Origin: a virus
IMG/VR virus record: IMGVR_UViG_3300043468_000365
Span: 1 to 64,000 of that record
Reading direction: 5' to 3' (one strand)
Length of the DNA stretch: 64,000 nt
Shown: piece after piece, positions 55,638 to 63,986 of the stretch
How the letters are laid out: the number at the start of each line of letters is the position of its first letter
Position numbering within the stretch: the first letter of the stretch is position 1
Notes under the pieces: model-generated
Database searches by the model: none
Seen by the model: only the letters and a program-made list of their open reading frames with translations
What the model was told of the DNA's origin: nothing
Program-made: the position numbers and the translations under genes

Positions 55638-55658
55638 TAACACAGAAGGAGGAAGAGT

Positions 55659-55955
55659 ATGTGCTATTACACTGTAACAATGGATCGTGCTTCAAGTTCT
55701 TCTGGACATACTAGAGCGATTATGATTCTAGATGCAAAAGATAAAACTGAAGCCACGGCCAAATTTCTAAATTCATTTGGTGCAAAGTATTACAATGATA
55801 TCAATGTGAGGGAAGGGATTCATATCGAACAAGATTTTGATCGCCTTCTAACAGAACAAGCTAAAAAGTATATACTAAAAGTTAAGAACAAGACGGCAGA
55901 TGCTCCTCCGTTAATGTCTTATCAGAATATGATTCATCTTGATTATGGAGAGTAA
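55659..55955 (+). CDS. Unknown protein, 98 aa
   Basis: MCYYTVTMDRASSSSGHTRAI start, DKTEATAKFLNSFGAKYY helix. GGAGGAAGA ribosome site. Unknown. Confidence 0.65.
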   Translation: MCYYTVTMDRASSSSGHTRAIMILDAKDKTEATAKFLNSFGAKYYNDINVREGIHIEQDFDRLLTEQAKKYILKVKNKTADAPPLMSYQNMIHLDYGE

Positions 55956-55956
55956 A

Positions 55957-56331
55957 ATGAAAAACGTTTTTATTAGAGGCGGTCTTCAAGGTCTATTTGC
56001 TGTGCTTGTCATTACACTCGCATCGACGGCGCTACAAGGTGCTCCTGCGAAAAAGGAAACGAATACCGAACAGAAGATTGTTTGCGAAAAGACAGAGAGC
56101 GTCCAGAAAACTATGGACGAAAAGAACTTCTTTCTTCTTCTAAATATGACCAATGACAGTGGTGTTGTCGAGAGTGTCTGGATTTCTGGCACGACTATTG
56201 TTATCACAGCACAGAAGGGTGAGGATTCTTGCTTTCTCGCCATGATGAATGATGTTACATATAATCCAGATACGCTTCAAGGCCTAGTAAAGGCATATGA
56301 AGCACAAAAGGGCAAGCAAAAGGATATCTAA
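55957..56331 (+). CDS. Exported or membrane-anchored protein, 124 aa
   Basis: ATG 55957: N-terminal hydrophobic segment (LQGLFAVLVITLASTALQG) then a soluble domain with two Cys (IVCEK; DSCFL). Unknown. Confidence 0.6.
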   Translation: MKNVFIRGGLQGLFAVLVITLASTALQGAPAKKETNTEQKIVCEKTESVQKTMDEKNFFLLLNMTNDSGVVESVWISGTTIVITAQKGEDSCFLAMMNDVTYNPDTLQGLVKAYEAQKGKQKDI

Positions 56332-56679
56332 ATGGCGTGGGGTTATCATCTTATTCTAGATTGTTATGATGCTGACAAGGCGCTAATCACCAATCCAACA
56401 AACATCGCCGCATTTGCTAAAGTATTAGTAAAGCGCATTGATATGGTGGCATATGGTGAGCCGCAAGTTGTTCACTTCGGCGAAGACGACAAGCAAGGTT
56501 ATACACTGGTTCAGTTGATTGAAACTTCCAATATCGTTGCTCATTTCTGTGACGAGTCTGGTAACTTTTACATGGATGTTTTTTCATGTAAACCATTTTC
56601 AACCGAAGCAGTATTAGAGACAGTAAATCAGTTTTTCGCTCCAAAGAAAATCAGGGAGCGATATGTAGAAAGGGACTAA
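56332..56679 (+). CDS. speD: S-adenosylmethionine decarboxylase-like (SpeD)
   Basis: 115 aa. HLILDCYDAD start and LIETSNIVAHFCDESGNFYMDVFSC, which aligns with the LIxESHISxHxxPE...DIFTCG core. The Ser that becomes the pyruvoyl group and the downstream His are kept, but the usual ESH is TSN. It would feed spermidine synthesis for DNA packaging charge balance; speD is known in T4-like cyanophages. Confidence 0.75.
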   Translation: MAWGYHLILDCYDADKALITNPTNIAAFAKVLVKRIDMVAYGEPQVVHFGEDDKQGYTLVQLIETSNIVAHFCDESGNFYMDVFSCKPFSTEAVLETVNQFFAPKKIRERYVERD

Positions 56680-56680
56680 A

Positions 56681-57145
56681 ATGAGACGTAAACTAGACTT
56701 GGACGAAGTAAGAGATTTCATCGAGAACTCTTCGGAATCAACCAAGATTTATATTGGTTCTGACTCTGAAAGACATAGACGAGGCGGAGTCTGGTTTGCG
56801 GATTATGCTGTCGTTGTGGTTATTCATAAAGACGGTAAGCATGGTGCTAAAGTCTTTGGTGAGATTACAACCGAACGAGATTATGACCAGGCTAAAGATA
56901 AGCCACGTATGCGATTGATGAATGAGGTTATGAAGGCAGCACAGCTTTATCTAGACCTAGCAGATGTTATTGGTGACAGACAGTGCGAGGTCCACATCGA
57001 TATCAATCCAAATCACAAGCACGGTTCTTCCTGTGTTATCAGCGAAGCAGTTGGCTATATTCGTGGTATGACTGGTGTGACTCCTAGAGTGAAGCCAGAG
57101 GCATGGGCTGCTTCTATCGCCGCCGATAAATTCCCAAGCCTATAG
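56681..57145 (+). CDS. RNase H-like YkuK/DUF458-family protein, TAG stop
   Basis: 154 aa. IYIGSDSERHRRGGVWFADYAVVVVIHKDGKHG, then MRLMNEVMKAAQLYLDLA and VHIDINPNHKHGS: conserved Asp/His of the YkuK RNase H-like family. Activity not established for the family. Ends in TAG. Confidence 0.75.
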   Translation: MRRKLDLDEVRDFIENSSESTKIYIGSDSERHRRGGVWFADYAVVVVIHKDGKHGAKVFGEITTERDYDQAKDKPRMRLMNEVMKAAQLYLDLADVIGDRQCEVHIDINPNHKHGSSCVISEAVGYIRGMTGVTPRVKPEAWAASIAADKFPSL

Positions 57146-57149
57146 TTTA

Positions 57150-57188
57150 CTAAATACTAATTCGCTAGGCAGTCATATTGCCTAGCGA
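57150..57188 (+). promoter_or_regulatory. CTAAATA motif plus perfect 10-bp leader hairpin
   Basis: CTAAATA (57150-57156) predicts a start at 57162, exactly the first base of TCGCTAGGCA...TGCCTAGCGA (57162-57171/57179-57188). A second stem GCCGCTG/CAGCGGC (57194-57200/57217-57223) follows in the 186-bp leader; the rest of the leader shows nothing I can name. Confidence 0.6.
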
Positions 57189-57331
57189 TTATCGCCGCTG
57201 ACCACGGATGTAATGGCAGCGGCACTCAACTCCTACGACCTCGTCGGCACTCGCCAAATCAATCTCACATTTCCTTCATCTTTCGTTATCGTGATATTGT
57301 GCGTGGTCGTATATAACAGAAAGGTACTATT

Positions 57332-57832
57332 ATGAAGAAGATTTTACTTGCTTTCATTACGGTACTTGCTATTAGCGGTACCGCTGAGGCAAGAAATCAA
57401 TATTCAAACGGAGCAACAGAGCCTAATCTATTAGACTCTATTCTCGGCACTCCGAACGGAAACTGGAGCGTAATGCCCAGACTCCATGGTCGTGCTAGAC
57501 TTGCTTCGAGACACCATAACACCCATATGGCAGGACGAGGAAGAAACACTGGTGCTTCGGCATCAATCGTTGCATACGGAAGAATGCTTCAACATTCTGG
57601 TTTCCGTGTGTCGGAACATCCTGCTTTTGGAGGAGTCCATCATGTTCATCATGGTTGGGCTCATTATGCTGGTCGGGCAATCGACATCAACATAGGTCGT
57701 GGTGTAAGAGAGGCATCTAATCGTTCGACAAGATCGAAGTTTGATGCCTTGGCTGCGAGAGCCAGAGCGGCAGGTTATACTGTGCTTTGGAAGGTAGCAG
57801 GCCACTTTGATCATATACATATACAGAAGTAA
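57332..57832 (+). CDS. Secreted M15-like peptidase
   Basis: 166 aa. Signal peptide KKILLAFITVLAISGTAEA. Zinc-ligand pattern HYAGRAIDINIG (H-x6-D, about 113-120) and HFDHIHIQK at the end, as in D,D-carboxypeptidase/endolysin M15 folds. His-rich middle. Probably cuts peptidoglycan peptides in the periplasm. Confidence 0.72.
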   Translation: MKKILLAFITVLAISGTAEARNQYSNGATEPNLLDSILGTPNGNWSVMPRLHGRARLASRHHNTHMAGRGRNTGASASIVAYGRMLQHSGFRVSEHPAFGGVHHVHHGWAHYAGRAIDINIGRGVREASNRSTRSKFDALAARARAAGYTVLWKVAGHFDHIHIQK

Positions 57833-57840
57833 TATATAGA

Positions 57841-57868
57841 GGGTGGGGAGAAATTCCCACCCTTTCTT
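57841..57868 (+). terminator. Intrinsic terminator
   Basis: GGGTGGG/CCCACCC stem (57841-57847/57856-57862) followed by TTTCTT. Confidence 0.8.
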
Positions 57869-57883
57869 ATAGGATAAATCATC

Positions 57884-58087
57884 ATGGTCGAACTTGTAAC
57901 AAAATGGACAGAACGAGCCAAGAAGGCAAGAGAACGATTGAACATCTGTGTAGAGTGTGAACATTTGGAAAAACAGTTTTACGTTTGTAAGAAGTGTGGT
58001 TGTTTTCTCAAAGGCAAGACTATGTTTCCCAGTTCATCGTGCCCTGTAGGCAAATGGGACAAATACACGGAGGAAAAGGATGTATAG
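57884..58087 (+). CDS. Small zinc-finger protein, 67 aa, TAG stop
   Basis: CVECEHL, CKKCGCFL and a downstream SSCPVGKW: Cys pairs for a zinc ribbon, with a basic helix in front. A type common in T4-like phages; function unknown. Its TAG lies inside the next start region. Confidence 0.7.
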   Translation: MVELVTKWTERAKKARERLNICVECEHLEKQFYVCKKCGCFLKGKTMFPSSSCPVGKWDKYTEEKDV

Positions 58088-58730
58088 AACATTTGACATT
58101 AAAGAATACTGGCCGCAGCCAAAACCTGGCGAACTTATTCAACACGAATATTATAACCCTGCTGATCAAAAGATTATCGGTAATGTTTTCTACACGAAGC
58201 CAAACGACCGTTATGTCTACCAAGAAGACTATCATGGCGGTGAGTGGAAAGCAACATGGGTTATGGACTACAATCATCCAAATGGTGTGATGGAGTTGGT
58301 CGATATCTATCCTGCCAAAAAGTATCAGTTCTGGACAAAGTTTAGAACAACTGCCTTTGTTGCTGGTAAAGAAATACCATGGGGTAAAGTCCAGAAGGTC
58401 GGTGACATAATCGATCAGGAACTTCAAATCTCCGCAATCAAGTCTACACCATTCATTTGGCCAGAAAAGGGTCGTCAAGTCGTAAACTTCGTTGCTCACC
58501 ATGAAACATTTGATGTTGGTAATACTGTTTATAAAGACGTTTTGGAAATCGCTTATGACCAGACATTTGGTAAGATGACTGCTGGTGCCAGATCATTTCA
58601 AGCCAAAGGAATTGGAATCGTTCAAATGCAGTGGCGTGGTTTTGGAAAAGATGTGGGAACTCATATGGCAGCGGTGACAAAGACTGGTCCCGGAATCGTA
58701 ACGGAAGACAAGAGAATAATTTGGTATTGA
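58080..58730 (+). CDS. Unknown protein, 216 aa
   Basis: Beta-rich with many aromatics (YVYQEDYHGGEWKATWVMDY; GKMTAGARSFQAKGIG). No signal peptide. Overlaps the zinc-finger gene by 8 nt with AGGAAAAGG upstream. Resembles lipocalin/DUF-type beta barrels only loosely. Confidence 0.65.
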   Translation: MYRTFDIKEYWPQPKPGELIQHEYYNPADQKIIGNVFYTKPNDRYVYQEDYHGGEWKATWVMDYNHPNGVMELVDIYPAKKYQFWTKFRTTAFVAGKEIPWGKVQKVGDIIDQELQISAIKSTPFIWPEKGRQVVNFVAHHETFDVGNTVYKDVLEIAYDQTFGKMTAGARSFQAKGIGIVQMQWRGFGKDVGTHMAAVTKTGPGIVTEDKRIIWY

Positions 58731-58755
58731 CTTTCTAGATCATCTATGCTATATT
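58727..58755 (+). promoter_or_regulatory. sigma70-type promoter touching the next start codon
   Basis: TTGACT (58727-58732), 17 bp, TATATT (58750-58755); transcription would start at about 58762, on the ATG. Confidence 0.75.
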
Positions 58756-58761
58756 ATGAGA

Positions 58762-59172
58762 ATGCGAAAGATCAATAAGAACATTCTCCATACTCTGGAA
58801 AAGATAGCGGCAGCTAATCCGAACCCCACGGAAAAGTTTGCCGCTGCTGTCGTTTGGAATAATAAGATCATTTCCATTGGAATGAATAGTATGAAGTCGC
58901 ATCCACTCCAAGCGAAGTATTCCAAGAATGAACATGCGATCTTCCTTCACAGCGAGATTGATGCCATCAAGAATGCGCTCCGTGAGATTGATGTGGATGA
59001 TTTTTCTAAATGCGACTTGTATATCACCAGAGTGAAGAAAGAGAAGCCATTCACCAAAAAGTTTGTGTGGGGTCTAGCAAAGCCTTGTGCTGGTTGTGAA
59101 AGGGCTATAGCAGCCTTTGGTCTAAAGCGAACGATATACACTTGCGATGATGGATATGAGGTGATAGAATGA
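58762..59172 (+). CDS. Cytidine/dCMP deaminase-family protein
   Basis: 136 aa. Zinc motifs HSEIDAI (HxE) and PCAGCERAI (PCxxC) define the deaminase fold. Substrate (dCMP, cytidine or other) not readable. Start ATG 58762 matches the predicted transcription start, so the mRNA would be leaderless; ATG 58756 lies beside the -10 box. Confidence 0.85.
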   Translation: MRKINKNILHTLEKIAAANPNPTEKFAAAVVWNNKIISIGMNSMKSHPLQAKYSKNEHAIFLHSEIDAIKNALREIDVDDFSKCDLYITRVKKEKPFTKKFVWGLAKPCAGCERAIAAFGLKRTIYTCDDGYEVIE

Positions 59173-59555
59173 GCGATAAAACACTAGAAGACCTTGTGGA
59201 AGAATGTCCATATGAAACGAAACTGGCCGTTACCGCATGGGTAATGAAACATATCGTGGAACATGCTCATAATCCTGGTTCTTTTCGTTATCTAATCTAT
59301 GAACGCCTAGGATTTGGTCCTGACGCCTATGTGCCACTATATATGGCTGGCGGCATGGAAATCTCCAATGAGTTTGATATGGAGAGAATCGACAACATTA
59401 GAGCAAAGGTTAGAGAAGAAAAGATTGATGTTCTCAAGCCGATTCTTAGTTTGTGTGATGAACCAGGTTGCTTCAATAGTATTAGCACTGGTTGGCCTAC
59501 CAAAGATGGTGGATATCGTATGACTTGCTCCGAACATCATAAGAAAGAAGAATGA
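59169..59555 (+). CDS. Unknown protein, 128 aa
   Basis: ATGA overlap at both ends. N-terminal helical TKLAVTAWVMKHIVEHAHNP, C-terminal CDEPGCFNSIS...CSEHH, a possible metal site. Unknown. Confidence 0.65.
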   Translation: MSDKTLEDLVEECPYETKLAVTAWVMKHIVEHAHNPGSFRYLIYERLGFGPDAYVPLYMAGGMEISNEFDMERIDNIRAKVREEKIDVLKPILSLCDEPGCFNSISTGWPTKDGGYRMTCSEHHKKEE

Positions 59556-59692
59556 TATATATTGTTAATGTGTCCGAGTTGGCGAGAGTCAATCGTGAGT
59601 ATTGGTGCTGTGAGTATGTTATCACTTACATCGGCTCCGCTGACTGTCCTGCTAGTGATTGCGAACTAAGAATAGGAGAAACTAATGGCTAA
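59552..59692 (+). CDS. Small Cys-rich protein, 46 aa
   Basis: ATG 59552 in an ATGA overlap; stop TAA 59690-59692 overlaps the next gene. Four Cys (WCCEY; DCPASDCEL). Unknown. Confidence 0.45.
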   Translation: MIYIVNVSELARVNREYWCCEYVITYIGSADCPASDCELRIGETNG

Positions 59693-60350
59693 AACATTCA
59701 AACAGGCATTTGCCGAAGCACGAAAAGCTGGCAAAGATGTATTTCTTTTTGACGGTAAACTATACACGACCGATGTTGCTGTAAAAGACGCTGACGAAAC
59801 AAAGTTTGTTGACGTTACCAACACTGTGGCTGACGCTAAGGTCCCTACTGCTGGTAAACTAAAGAAGAACGTATGGCCGCTCCAGCGTGAACTTCGTGCC
59901 AAGTTCGGTACACCAGATTACGGCGGAGCATTTAGAAAGCATATGGTTCAGGTCAATCTACCATATACCATGTGGATGGACGATATCAAGATCACCAAGA
60001 CATGGATGAATAAGTCCTGTGCTGATTCTCTTGTTCGTGTTCTAACATATGTGTGGGACGAGAATGGCAGAGATTATGATAAGATTAAGGCACAGCAACT
60101 ACATGTCTTTTCTGGCACCTGGAACATCCGTAACATGCGTGGCGGTTCTTCTCTTTCTACTCATGCCTTTGGTGTCGCTATTGACATTGCCGCACCTTGG
60201 AACGCTCTTGGTAAAAAGCCAGGATATAATAAGCATTCTTTCACTGAAAAGTCTCTAATCGTTCAGGCATTTGAGGCAGAAGGTTGGATTTGGGGTGGTC
60301 GTTGGGAGCGTCGTCCTGACGGTATGCATTTCCAGGCTGCCCGTATCTAA
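59685..60350 (+). CDS. M15-family D,D-/L,D-peptidase, endolysin candidate
   Basis: 221 aa. C-terminal M15 domain: GGSSLSTHAFGVAIDIAAPWN (SxHxxGxAxD) and WGGRWERRPDGMHFQAARI (final His ligand). N-terminal 70 residues are a separate small domain. No signal peptide, so holin-dependent release is expected. GGAG ribosome site. Confidence 0.85.
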   Translation: MAKTFKQAFAEARKAGKDVFLFDGKLYTTDVAVKDADETKFVDVTNTVADAKVPTAGKLKKNVWPLQRELRAKFGTPDYGGAFRKHMVQVNLPYTMWMDDIKITKTWMNKSCADSLVRVLTYVWDENGRDYDKIKAQQLHVFSGTWNIRNMRGGSSLSTHAFGVAIDIAAPWNALGKKPGYNKHSFTEKSLIVQAFEAEGWIWGGRWERRPDGMHFQAARI

Positions 60351-60367
60351 CAACTGGAGTTTTTGTT

Positions 60368-60658
60368 ATGAAGATGATTCACAAGTATCCGCTTGGTACG
60401 GATATTCATCATAATATGGTGACAGAGATTGAAATGCCCAGAGGAGCACAGATACTATCATTGCAGATGCAGGGTAGTATTCCTGTCCTCTGGGCCGTCG
60501 TCAATCCCAAGAAAGAAAAACGTAAGTATGTGTTTCATGTCTTTGGCACTGGATATGAAATGCAGGATTATGAACGAAAGCATTATGTTTATGTTGGCAC
60601 GGTTCAGCAATCAAGTTGGACAACTCTTGTTTGGCATATCTTTGAGGTGATAGAATAA
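60368..60658 (+). CDS. Conserved-looking phage protein, 96 aa
   Basis: IHKYPLG...EIEMPRGAQILSLQMQGSIPVLWAVVNPK...HVFGTGYEM is a pattern I recognise from many unrelated phages, of unknown function. TAATG overlap at the end. Confidence 0.7.
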   Translation: MKMIHKYPLGTDIHHNMVTEIEMPRGAQILSLQMQGSIPVLWAVVNPKKEKRKYVFHVFGTGYEMQDYERKHYVYVGTVQQSSWTTLVWHIFEVIE

Positions 60659-61287
60659 TGACAACATTGAGAACCGCACAGAAGAGAAAAGATTGGTCAT
60701 ACGATGTTATGACAGATTCGTATCGTCATATTTCTGGTGTCACTGTTGATAGAATAGATATAGCTAGAAACAACGGTGATTTAGAAACGGTACTAGATAA
60801 TGCTTTAAAGATGGCTTCTGTAGGAGCGGCAGGAGCAGTTGGCGCACCATATAATCCGTCGATTGTCTATAATGGAGAACCGTTTGATGTCGATGTATCA
60901 TCGGGATCCGCAATGATAACCTCATCTATCCAAAACGATCAACCTAGACATATTACAATACAAACGAGTCTGGGTGATATAGCTTTAAATCTCAAAACCG
61001 GAGACATTGCCATACCAGTAGGCGTCGGGCGTGATGATGCTATCCGTGAGTTTTGGCTAGGCTTTCAGAAGAATTTTCAGCCTCTTGAAAAGAAAAGCTA
61101 TGAGGATAAGATACTTACTCTAGAAAGAGAATTGGCAAAAGCAAAAACTTCTGCGACACTAATGCGGGCGGAAAATCAAAAAGAAGCCAGTAAGAGAGTT
61201 GCCGAAAAGATTGCCAAGAAGTATGCCAACGAAAAGTTCATCATGGTGAAACCCGCTGACTTAATCAAGTTTATTGAGGAAGAATGA
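60658..61287 (+). CDS. Unknown protein, 209 aa
   Basis: N-terminal beta-rich half, FWLGFQKNFQPLEK, then a C-terminal coiled coil (LERELAKAKTSATLMRAENQ). Possibly structural. Unknown. Confidence 0.65.
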   Translation: MTTLRTAQKRKDWSYDVMTDSYRHISGVTVDRIDIARNNGDLETVLDNALKMASVGAAGAVGAPYNPSIVYNGEPFDVDVSSGSAMITSSIQNDQPRHITIQTSLGDIALNLKTGDIAIPVGVGRDDAIREFWLGFQKNFQPLEKKSYEDKILTLERELAKAKTSATLMRAENQKEASKRVAEKIAKKYANEKFIMVKPADLIKFIEEE

Positions 61288-61538
61288 GCGACAATCAAGA
61301 ACTAATCGAACAACTACATGAACTAGCGGACTGGGTTGAGAAACACAACTCAGTCCATTGTCATTCTGTGCCACGAAAGGCAGCATATACTATTGCCAGA
61401 CTGGAAGAAGACAATCACAGAATGCGACTACAGTTGAATAAGAACTTTTGGTCTATCCGAGACATATATGACAGATGTGTTGGTGCTATTCGACTGTGGA
61501 TCTATTTGATAAGAAAAAGACTAAATACTCCTAGATGA
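61284..61538 (+). CDS. Small helical protein, 84 aa
   Basis: ATGA overlap. Helical and charged with HCHSVPRKAAYTIARLEEDNHRMRLQL; C-terminal Trp/Arg-rich end (IRLWIYLIRKRL). Unknown. Confidence 0.6.
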   Translation: MSDNQELIEQLHELADWVEKHNSVHCHSVPRKAAYTIARLEEDNHRMRLQLNKNFWSIRDIYDRCVGAIRLWIYLIRKRLNTPR

Positions 61539-61558
61539 TAAAATTAGGAGTATTTTTT
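61521..61558 (+). promoter_or_regulatory. Ribosome-site-sequestering hairpin with internal late-promoter motif
   Basis: CTAAATA (61521-61527) overlaps the left arm of AATACTCCTA/TAGGAGTATT (61524-61533/61545-61554). The AGGAG of the next gene is in the right arm, 7 nt before its TTG start. A late start near 61533 would drop the left arm and free the ribosome site. With its T run (61553-61559) the hairpin also resembles a terminator for upstream transcripts. Confidence 0.65.
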
Positions 61559-62640
61559 TGGCTGTTAAGAAACCAGACTCGAAAACTATTATAAGCGAAG
61601 TTGCAGGTCTCTTGAATAGTGTTTCTAAAAAGTATAACTTTCAAGTGGCTCCTACACAAAAACTAGGAAAGCCGTCTAAGACCAACTCAATGGTAAGAGA
61701 GTTTAGATTACAGTTGATTAATACTGGTAAGGATACGTCCGAGGCGCTAAAGGCAGCAATCATGAAAGATTTAAAGGCTGCTGGCGTCACAAAAATAACA
61801 TATAATAATATTTCACCAAATAGTAGCAAATATCCTTCAGTATCTTTTACATATGAGAGTATGAAGTTCGATGCCGTTATAGCAAAGGGTGCCAACAAAG
61901 GTGAGAATTTCGAGAAGAAAACTATCACTGATCTGGCAAGATTCTTTAAAAGTAAAGGTGTAAATAAAACATATCAGCAACTTGTGGAAAAACTCATTCA
62001 GTCGAATCCTGCGTTTGGCGTAAATGAAATTAAATCTGTGACACAAAGAACAGGTTCAACGAAAAAAGAAGGAGTAGCGACTGCTGATTTGGGAGCAATT
62101 ATTGGTGACATTGTTATTGAGGATTCACGTAGTAAAAAGTGGTTTATCTCACTGAAAGATGTGAACGGAGCAACATTTAGTTCTTACTCAGGTGCTGCTT
62201 CTTTGTTTGATGCTACAGGAACTTTACAACCTGATTCAGCTGGTGCTAAGTTTTTAAACTCTTTTGGTGTTGATTTGAATAAAGTCCAAGAAGGCTTTGA
62301 TGAAAGAAATAAAATAAAAAAGAAACGTCCTAAGCTAAAAGTTGCTACACCTAATCCAAAAGAGATGAAAGCTATTTTCGAAAGAGCGTGGGGTATGAAT
62401 TACTTTTATGTGAGAAAGATAAATGCTACCGATTGGAAAGTTTTTTGGATGGATGGTTCAAAATTAAAATCGTTGACCGAAAACATGACGGTTACAAAAG
62501 TAAACTATCCTAACACTGGATCAAAACAGATTACTATTTACTGTTCAACACCTTCTGCGGAATATACAATCGAACTAAGAAATAGTAAAGCACAAGAATA
62601 TCCAAACGATACTAAGTTTAAGATCGTTAGATTCAAATAA
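61558..62640 (+). CDS. Unknown protein with PD-(D/E)XK-like pattern, TTG start
   Basis: 360 aa. KGENFEKKTITDLARFF (helix with Glu) followed by GDIVIEDSRSKKWFISLKDVNG (D...SLK) resembles the nuclease core E-n-D-n-xLK. C-terminal beta-rich half. Nuclease activity is inference. TTG start with AGGAG inside the regulatory hairpin. Confidence 0.6.
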   Translation: MAVKKPDSKTIISEVAGLLNSVSKKYNFQVAPTQKLGKPSKTNSMVREFRLQLINTGKDTSEALKAAIMKDLKAAGVTKITYNNISPNSSKYPSVSFTYESMKFDAVIAKGANKGENFEKKTITDLARFFKSKGVNKTYQQLVEKLIQSNPAFGVNEIKSVTQRTGSTKKEGVATADLGAIIGDIVIEDSRSKKWFISLKDVNGATFSSYSGAASLFDATGTLQPDSAGAKFLNSFGVDLNKVQEGFDERNKIKKKRPKLKVATPNPKEMKAIFERAWGMNYFYVRKINATDWKVFWMDGSKLKSLTENMTVTKVNYPNTGSKQITIYCSTPSAEYTIELRNSKAQEYPNDTKFKIVRFK

Positions 62641-62652
62641 GAGGATTCATTT

Positions 62653-63894
62653 GTGATTAGACTTTCACAGTATATTACAGAAGCAGCGGCCGAAAAGGAT
62701 CGCCATCTAACACATATTGAGGACGCCGTTCTGGAAGGTGGTGTTGCTGGCACTCGCAACGCTATTCAGTTCCTAATCTCCCTTAGAGATATGTTTGCCG
62801 ATGATGGTCAGACTCTATCAGAAGCAAGAGGCGGCCTTATTCTTAGAACTAAGTTCGACGGCGCTCCTGCTATCTATGCCGGTATCAATCCTGAAAACGG
62901 AAAGTTCTTTGTTGGCTCAAAGTCTATCTTCGCCAAGAATGCTAAACTAAACTATACAGAAGCCGATGTTAGAGCCAATCACCAAGGCGGTCTGGCTGAT
63001 AAACTGTCTGCCGCTCTAAAGTATCTACCAGAACTAGGCATCAAAGGTATCGTTCATGGCGACTTTATGTTCTCCAAAAGCGAACTAAAGGACGAGACAA
63101 TCGACGGCAAGAAGTATATCACATTCCGTCCTAATACAATCACATATGCTGTTCCTGCCGATTCTAAACTGGCACAGCAAGTCAGAGCGGCCAAGATTGG
63201 TATCGTATTTCATACCACATATCATGGCAAGACGATGCAGACTCTCCAGACACATTTTGATATCAATGTAAATAACTTCAATCCATCACGAAATGTGTGG
63301 TATAGATCAAATAAGTTTGTTGATGTTACTGGTCGTGCTACTCTTACAAAGGCAGAGAATGCTAGACTAACAGGCATTCTATCACAAGCTGGTTCACTAT
63401 TCAGAACAATACCTGCCTCACTAATGAACTTCATTGCTACAAACGAAACACAAAGAATCCAGATTATGTCCTTCTATAATCAGCGCATTCGTGCTGGTGA
63501 ACATATGGGTGCGGGCCATACGGCACAGCTAATCAAATGGGTTGGCGACAAGTATCAAAAGCAAATAGACGACGCCAAGATGCCAGCGACTAAAGCAAAG
63601 CGCAAGGCTGAAAGAGATATGATCCTTAGATGGTATCGCCAGAATGCTTCCGATCTAAAGAAGATATTCCAGCTTCAAAATCTATTGATTGATGCCAAGA
63701 TGCTACTGATTGCCAAGTTCAACATGGTGAATGATCTAGGCACATTCTTACATACAGCCGATGGTGGCTATAAAGTAACAACTCCAGAAGGATATGTGGC
63801 TGCTTGGTCAACTGGTGGTGATGCTGTCAAACTAGTGGATCGTATGGAGTTTAGTAGAGCCAACTTCCTGGCTGTAAAGAACTGGGGCAAGTAA
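62653..63894 (+). CDS. Ligase/nucleotidyltransferase-like protein (KxDG motif)
   Basis: 413 aa. Motif I TKFDGAPAIYAG (K67-x-D-G70) is the adenylation site of DNA/RNA ligases; GIVHGDFMFSKSELK resembles motif III and IGIVFHT motif IV. A C-terminal helical domain follows. Related uncharacterised proteins occur in T4-like cyanophages. Ligase activity unproven. GTG start after GAGGA. Confidence 0.7.
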   Translation: MIRLSQYITEAAAEKDRHLTHIEDAVLEGGVAGTRNAIQFLISLRDMFADDGQTLSEARGGLILRTKFDGAPAIYAGINPENGKFFVGSKSIFAKNAKLNYTEADVRANHQGGLADKLSAALKYLPELGIKGIVHGDFMFSKSELKDETIDGKKYITFRPNTITYAVPADSKLAQQVRAAKIGIVFHTTYHGKTMQTLQTHFDINVNNFNPSRNVWYRSNKFVDVTGRATLTKAENARLTGILSQAGSLFRTIPASLMNFIATNETQRIQIMSFYNQRIRAGEHMGAGHTAQLIKWVGDKYQKQIDDAKMPATKAKRKAERDMILRWYRQNASDLKKIFQLQNLLIDAKMLLIAKFNMVNDLGTFLHTADGGYKVTTPEGYVAAWSTGGDAVKLVDRMEFSRANFLAVKNWGK

Positions 63895-63986
63895 TGAAAA
63901 AGGAACCCGAAAAGAAGCCTACGCCTATCGTCAAAACTATTCGTAAGATAGTAAAAGAGGCAAGAAAGAAAAAGTTATATAAATAA
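63894..63986 (+). CDS. Very basic peptide, 30 aa
   Basis: ATG 63894 in a TAATG overlap, TAA 63984-63986. Half Lys/Arg (KKEPEKKPTP; EARKKKLYK). Unknown. Confidence 0.5.
   Translation: MKKEPEKKPTPIVKTIRKIVKEARKKKLYK
63978..63985 (+). promoter_or_regulatory. Exact T4 late-promoter consensus TATAAATA
   Basis: TATAAATA (63978-63985) at the end of the last gene; the gene it would serve is beyond the window. Confidence 0.6.

Noticed and set aside
21067-58087. Genome-wide reassignment of TAG
   Set aside because: Several genes end cleanly in TAG and no conserved core gene in the window is broken by TAG, so only conditional suppression is proposed.
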